Source of the DNA: an uncultured Prevotellaceae bacterium
Lineage (GTDB): Bacteria > Bacteroidota > Bacteroidia > Bacteroidales > Bacteroidaceae
DNA: 16,733 nucleotides
Direction: 5' to 3'
NCBI GenBank assembly: GCA_946539475.1
Contig: CAMNHM010000055.1
Coordinates: 1-16,733, forward strand
Part shown: positions 14,646 through 16,733 of the stretch, in pieces
How positions within the stretch are numbered: position 1 is the stretch's first letter
Layout of the letters: the number at the start of each line of letters is the position of its first letter
The notes under the pieces: model-generated
Told to the model about the DNA's origin: nothing
What the model saw: only the letters and a program-made list of their open reading frames with translations
Databases searched by the model: none
Program-made: the position numbers and the translations under genes

Positions 14646-16253
14646 ATGACAGCATACCGTCCCATCATACGAATTTGTGCAGTCGCACTGCTGCTGAGTC
14701 TTTGCCAGTTGGCTCAGGCTCAGAAGGATGTGGCGCGCATCGACACCGTCACCCATACCCACACCAAGCCATGGGCCATCCGCAACAACCTGCTCTACAG
14801 CGCGGCAGCCCTCACGCCGAACATCGGTTTCGACTACCGCCTCGACAGCACCTGGACCATCGGCGTCACCGCCGGCTACCGTCCCTGGCCCACCAGCGAC
14901 AACGTAGAGAAGAAGTGGCGCCACCTGCTCATCATGCCCGAGCTGCGCCACTGGAGCGACTCCGCGTATGCCGACCACTCATGGTTCTGGGGCATCAACA
15001 TGCTCTATAGCCACTACAACGTTGCCAGCCTCCACTTCCCCTTCGGCCTCTACCCGTCGGTGCGCCACGCCCGTAAGCAGGGCGACCTCGTGGCTGTCGG
15101 TGCCAGCTACGGACGCTCGTGGCGGCTGAGCCGCCTCTTCCGCCTGGAGGCAGAGGCCGGCGTCGACGTGGGCTATGCCTGGGGCGACAAGTACAACTGC
15201 GGAAAGTGCGGCACGAAGCTGGGCGAGTACGACGGACCGTTCCTCGTACCGAAGCTCGCGCTGAACATCGTCCTCAGCCCGAAGACCGTCAGCCGCAGCG
15301 AGGTCACCTATGCCGTGCCTCCCACCCCGCCGGTGGAGCCGGTCCTCACCTTCGGCATCCTGCCGCCGGCCACCGTCAGCGACATCCTTGCCTCGCGCAA
15401 TCCCGTCCTCGAGGAATATGCCAACTACCGGCCCTACGACCGCACACGCGTCCTCCGCAAGGAGAAGGGCATGCTCTACGTACACTTCCCCCTCGACAAG
15501 ACGACGCTGCTGCACGACTTCCGCGACAACGGCCCGATCCTCGACCGTATCGTCGACATCACCCGCCAAATTATGGCCGACTCGATGTCCAACGTGCGCC
15601 TCATCCAGATCATAGGCCTCGCCTCCGTAGAGGGCACCGTCAGCCACAACGAGGACCTCGGCAACGGCCGAGCACGTGCCCTGCGCGACTATATCAAGGA
15701 GCGGGTGCCCGAGGCCACCGACCAGCTCTTCGAGCTCAACGGCGGCGGCGAGGCATGGGCCGAGCTGCGCGACCAGATCAACGACATCCTCCTGGCTCCT
15801 GCCAGCGAGCAAAACTCTTCACTCTTCACTCTTCACTCTTCACTCCGCGAAGCCCTCGCCATCATTGACAGCGAGCAGGACCTCACCCGCCGCGAGCAGA
15901 AGATCCGCCGCCTCAACGGAGGCCGCACCTACGACTATATCAAGGACGAGCTGCTGCCCGACCAGCGCAACTCCGGCTACCTCCGCATCTACTTCGACCG
16001 CGTGCCCGACGCCAAGGCCGACGCCATCAACCAGGCCGTGCGCCTGATGCAGCAGCAGCGCTGGCAGGAGGCACTTCTTATATTAAACGATGTACGCGAG
16101 GACCCGCGCTCGTGGAACGCCCTAGCCTGCGCACTATGGCACTGCGGCCGCCACGACGAGGCCCTCGGCTACTTCCGCCGCGCCGCCGACAACGGCAATG
16201 CCGACGCCCGGGAGAACCTGAAACGCATAGCCAGCAGCAAATACAGACCATAG
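14646..16253 (+). CDS. DUF3575 / OmpA-like / TPR-like outer-membrane protein of a fimbrial locus
   Basis: A 535-residue exported protein. A signal peptide (about 1-25, LCQLAQAQ) is followed by a DUF3575-type barrel domain (about 40-210: AIRNNLLYSAAALTPNIGF, TAGYRPW, a CGKC pair at 185-188), then an OmpA-like region (about 275-350, with IGLASVEGTVSHNEDLGN and GRARALRDYI), a linker containing SSLFTLHSSL (391-400) encoded by heptamer repeats, and a C-terminal TPR-like repeat (about 465-525). DUF3575 proteins accompany fimbrillin genes in Bacteroidales and are thought to act in outer-membrane assembly or anchoring of fimbriae; this fits the fimbrillin-type gene 4 bp downstream. The frame extends upstream to a TTG at 14580, but that lies within the promoter; the ATG at 14646 directly precedes the signal peptide. 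Confidence 0.85.
   Translation: MTAYRPIIRICAVALLLSLCQLAQAQKDVARIDTVTHTHTKPWAIRNNLLYSAAALTPNIGFDYRLDSTWTIGVTAGYRPWPTSDNVEKKWRHLLIMPELRHWSDSAYADHSWFWGINMLYSHYNVASLHFPFGLYPSVRHARKQGDLVAVGASYGRSWRLSRLFRLEAEAGVDVGYAWGDKYNCGKCGTKLGEYDGPFLVPKLALNIVLSPKTVSRSEVTYAVPPTPPVEPVLTFGILPPATVSDILASRNPVLEEYANYRPYDRTRVLRKEKGMLYVHFPLDKTTLLHDFRDNGPILDRIVDITRQIMADSMSNVRLIQIIGLASVEGTVSHNEDLGNGRARALRDYIKERVPEATDQLFELNGGGEAWAELRDQINDILLAPASEQNSSLFTLHSSLREALAIIDSEQDLTRREQKIRRLNGGRTYDYIKDELLPDQRNSGYLRIYFDRVPDAKADAINQAVRLMQQQRWQEALLILNDVREDPRSWNALACALWHCGRHDEALGYFRRAADNGNADARENLKRIASSKYRP
15815..15842 (+). repeat. heptamer repeat CTCTTCA x4 inside the coding sequence
   Basis: Four perfect copies of CTCTTCA (15815, 15822, 15829, 15836) followed by a partial CTC. 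Seven is not a multiple of three, so gain or loss of one unit changes the frame: loss would lead to a stop at 16045-16047 and gain to a stop at 15866-15868, removing the C-terminal repeat domain. Confidence 0.92.
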
Positions 16254-16257
16254 CATC

Positions 16258-16733
16258 ATGAACTGGAGAAACATCACCGACGCCCTGCTGACAGCACTCT
16301 GCCTCAGCGCCTGCAACTCCGAGGAGGAGCTGCAGCAGCCCTACGTGCGCCCCGAGGGGTCGGTGAAGACGCAGTTCAACATCTCCGTCGCCGCCGACGG
16401 ACACACCACGCGCATGGGCGACGACGAGCTGCAGTGGGGCCAGACGCTCAGTGCCTTCCGCGGCATGGAGAGCATCGTGGTGAAGCCCTTCTCCGCCTGG
16501 CCCGTCGAGCAGGACGCCCCCCCCCTGGGCCCCGACCTCACCCTGGAGCGTATGGTGAAGCCCGTGGAGTATGACCAGCAGGCCAACTACATACCCGCCG
16601 GCAGCGAGTACCTGCTCACCGGCAGCCACTCGGCACTCTACGAGGATGTCGACGTGCCCAACGGCACCAACGCCTTCCTCTTCTACGGCAAGGCCATCGC
16701 CGACCCGCAGACCGACGCCGAGAAGCACCGCTA
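16258..16733 (+). CDS. fimbrillin-family (Mfa-like) lipoprotein, 3' end cut by window edge
   Basis: Open from the ATG at 16258 to the right edge (158 codons). A short signal ends in the lipobox LSAC with lipidation at C19, followed by Asn/Ser/Glu residues suited to surface export. The sequence then follows the Bacteroidales fimbrillin / Mfa-like pattern: VKTQFNISVAADGHTTRMG (41-59), SAFRGMESIVVKPF (65-78) and NYIPAGSEYLLTGS. Proteins of this type form the shaft, tip or anchor of type V (lipoprotein-precursor) pili. Which part this gene encodes cannot be told without the C-terminus. It starts 4 bp after the DUF3575 gene, so the two are in one operon. Confidence 0.85.
   Translation, partial: MNWRNITDALLTALCLSACNSEEELQQPYVRPEGSVKTQFNISVAADGHTTRMGDDELQWGQTLSAFRGMESIVVKPFSAWPVEQDAPPLGPDLTLERMVKPVEYDQQANYIPAGSEYLLTGSHSALYEDVDVPNGTNAFLFYGKAIADPQTDAEKHR

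Noticed and set aside
14979..15812. A 277-codon minus-strand frame
   Set aside because: It is antisense to the DUF3575 gene and arises from GC-rich codon use; no domain or start signal.

Overview
The window looks like a chromosomal segment of a gut or oral Bacteroidales, most likely Prevotella or a close relative. The evidence is Bacteroidetes-type promoters (TTTG near -33, TAnnTTTG near -7) before most transcription units, a carboxypeptidase-regulatory-like TonB receptor, an OprO/P-type porin, a DUF3575/fimbrillin locus, and the GC-rich, GTCGAC-rich codon use common in Prevotella. The genus is an inference from style; no 16S or other marker is present. No rRNA, tRNA, CRISPR array, transposase or integrase was found.

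Layout. At 1-2704 (minus) a small Cys/His-rich membrane protein precedes a TonB-dependent receptor with a histidine-rich loop, probably a metal-uptake pair; the receptor is cut by the left edge. Divergent from it, at 2933-5670 (plus), are an OprO/P-like porin and a sodium:solute symporter separated by a long stem-loop. A hairpin at 5678-5703 separates these from pyrK-pyrD (minus, 5726-7449), the two subunits of type 1B dihydroorotate dehydrogenase. An XRE-type regulator follows (minus, 7534-8019), then about 780 bp without a gene, AT-rich with a structured GC-richer end. holA (minus, 8801-9829) is divergent from a small HSDR_N-type nuclease-fold protein (plus, 9982-10428). An octamer array ends this unit. 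A coiled-coil zinc-ribbon protein and a Nif3-family protein (minus, 10548-12360) probably form an operon, with a secreted lipoprotein nuclease upstream (minus, 12640-13536). About 1.1 kb of repeat-rich noncoding DNA follows, and then a fimbrial locus (plus, 14646 to the right edge): a DUF3575-OmpA-like-TPR protein followed by a fimbrillin-type lipoprotein cut by the edge.

Most genes are conserved housekeeping or envelope functions. No complete new defence or mobile system can be supported. The unusual content is in the DNA between and inside genes. An imperfectly palindromic, roughly 88-bp element with promoter-like ends on both strands occurs at both divergent gene pairs. Seven or more unrelated short tandem arrays (periods 7, 8, 10, 18, 22, 22 and 39 bp) are present. 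Two of these lie inside coding sequences: a 39-bp in-frame duplication in the Nif3 gene, and a four-copy heptamer in the fimbrial-locus gene that would switch reading frame if its copy number changed.
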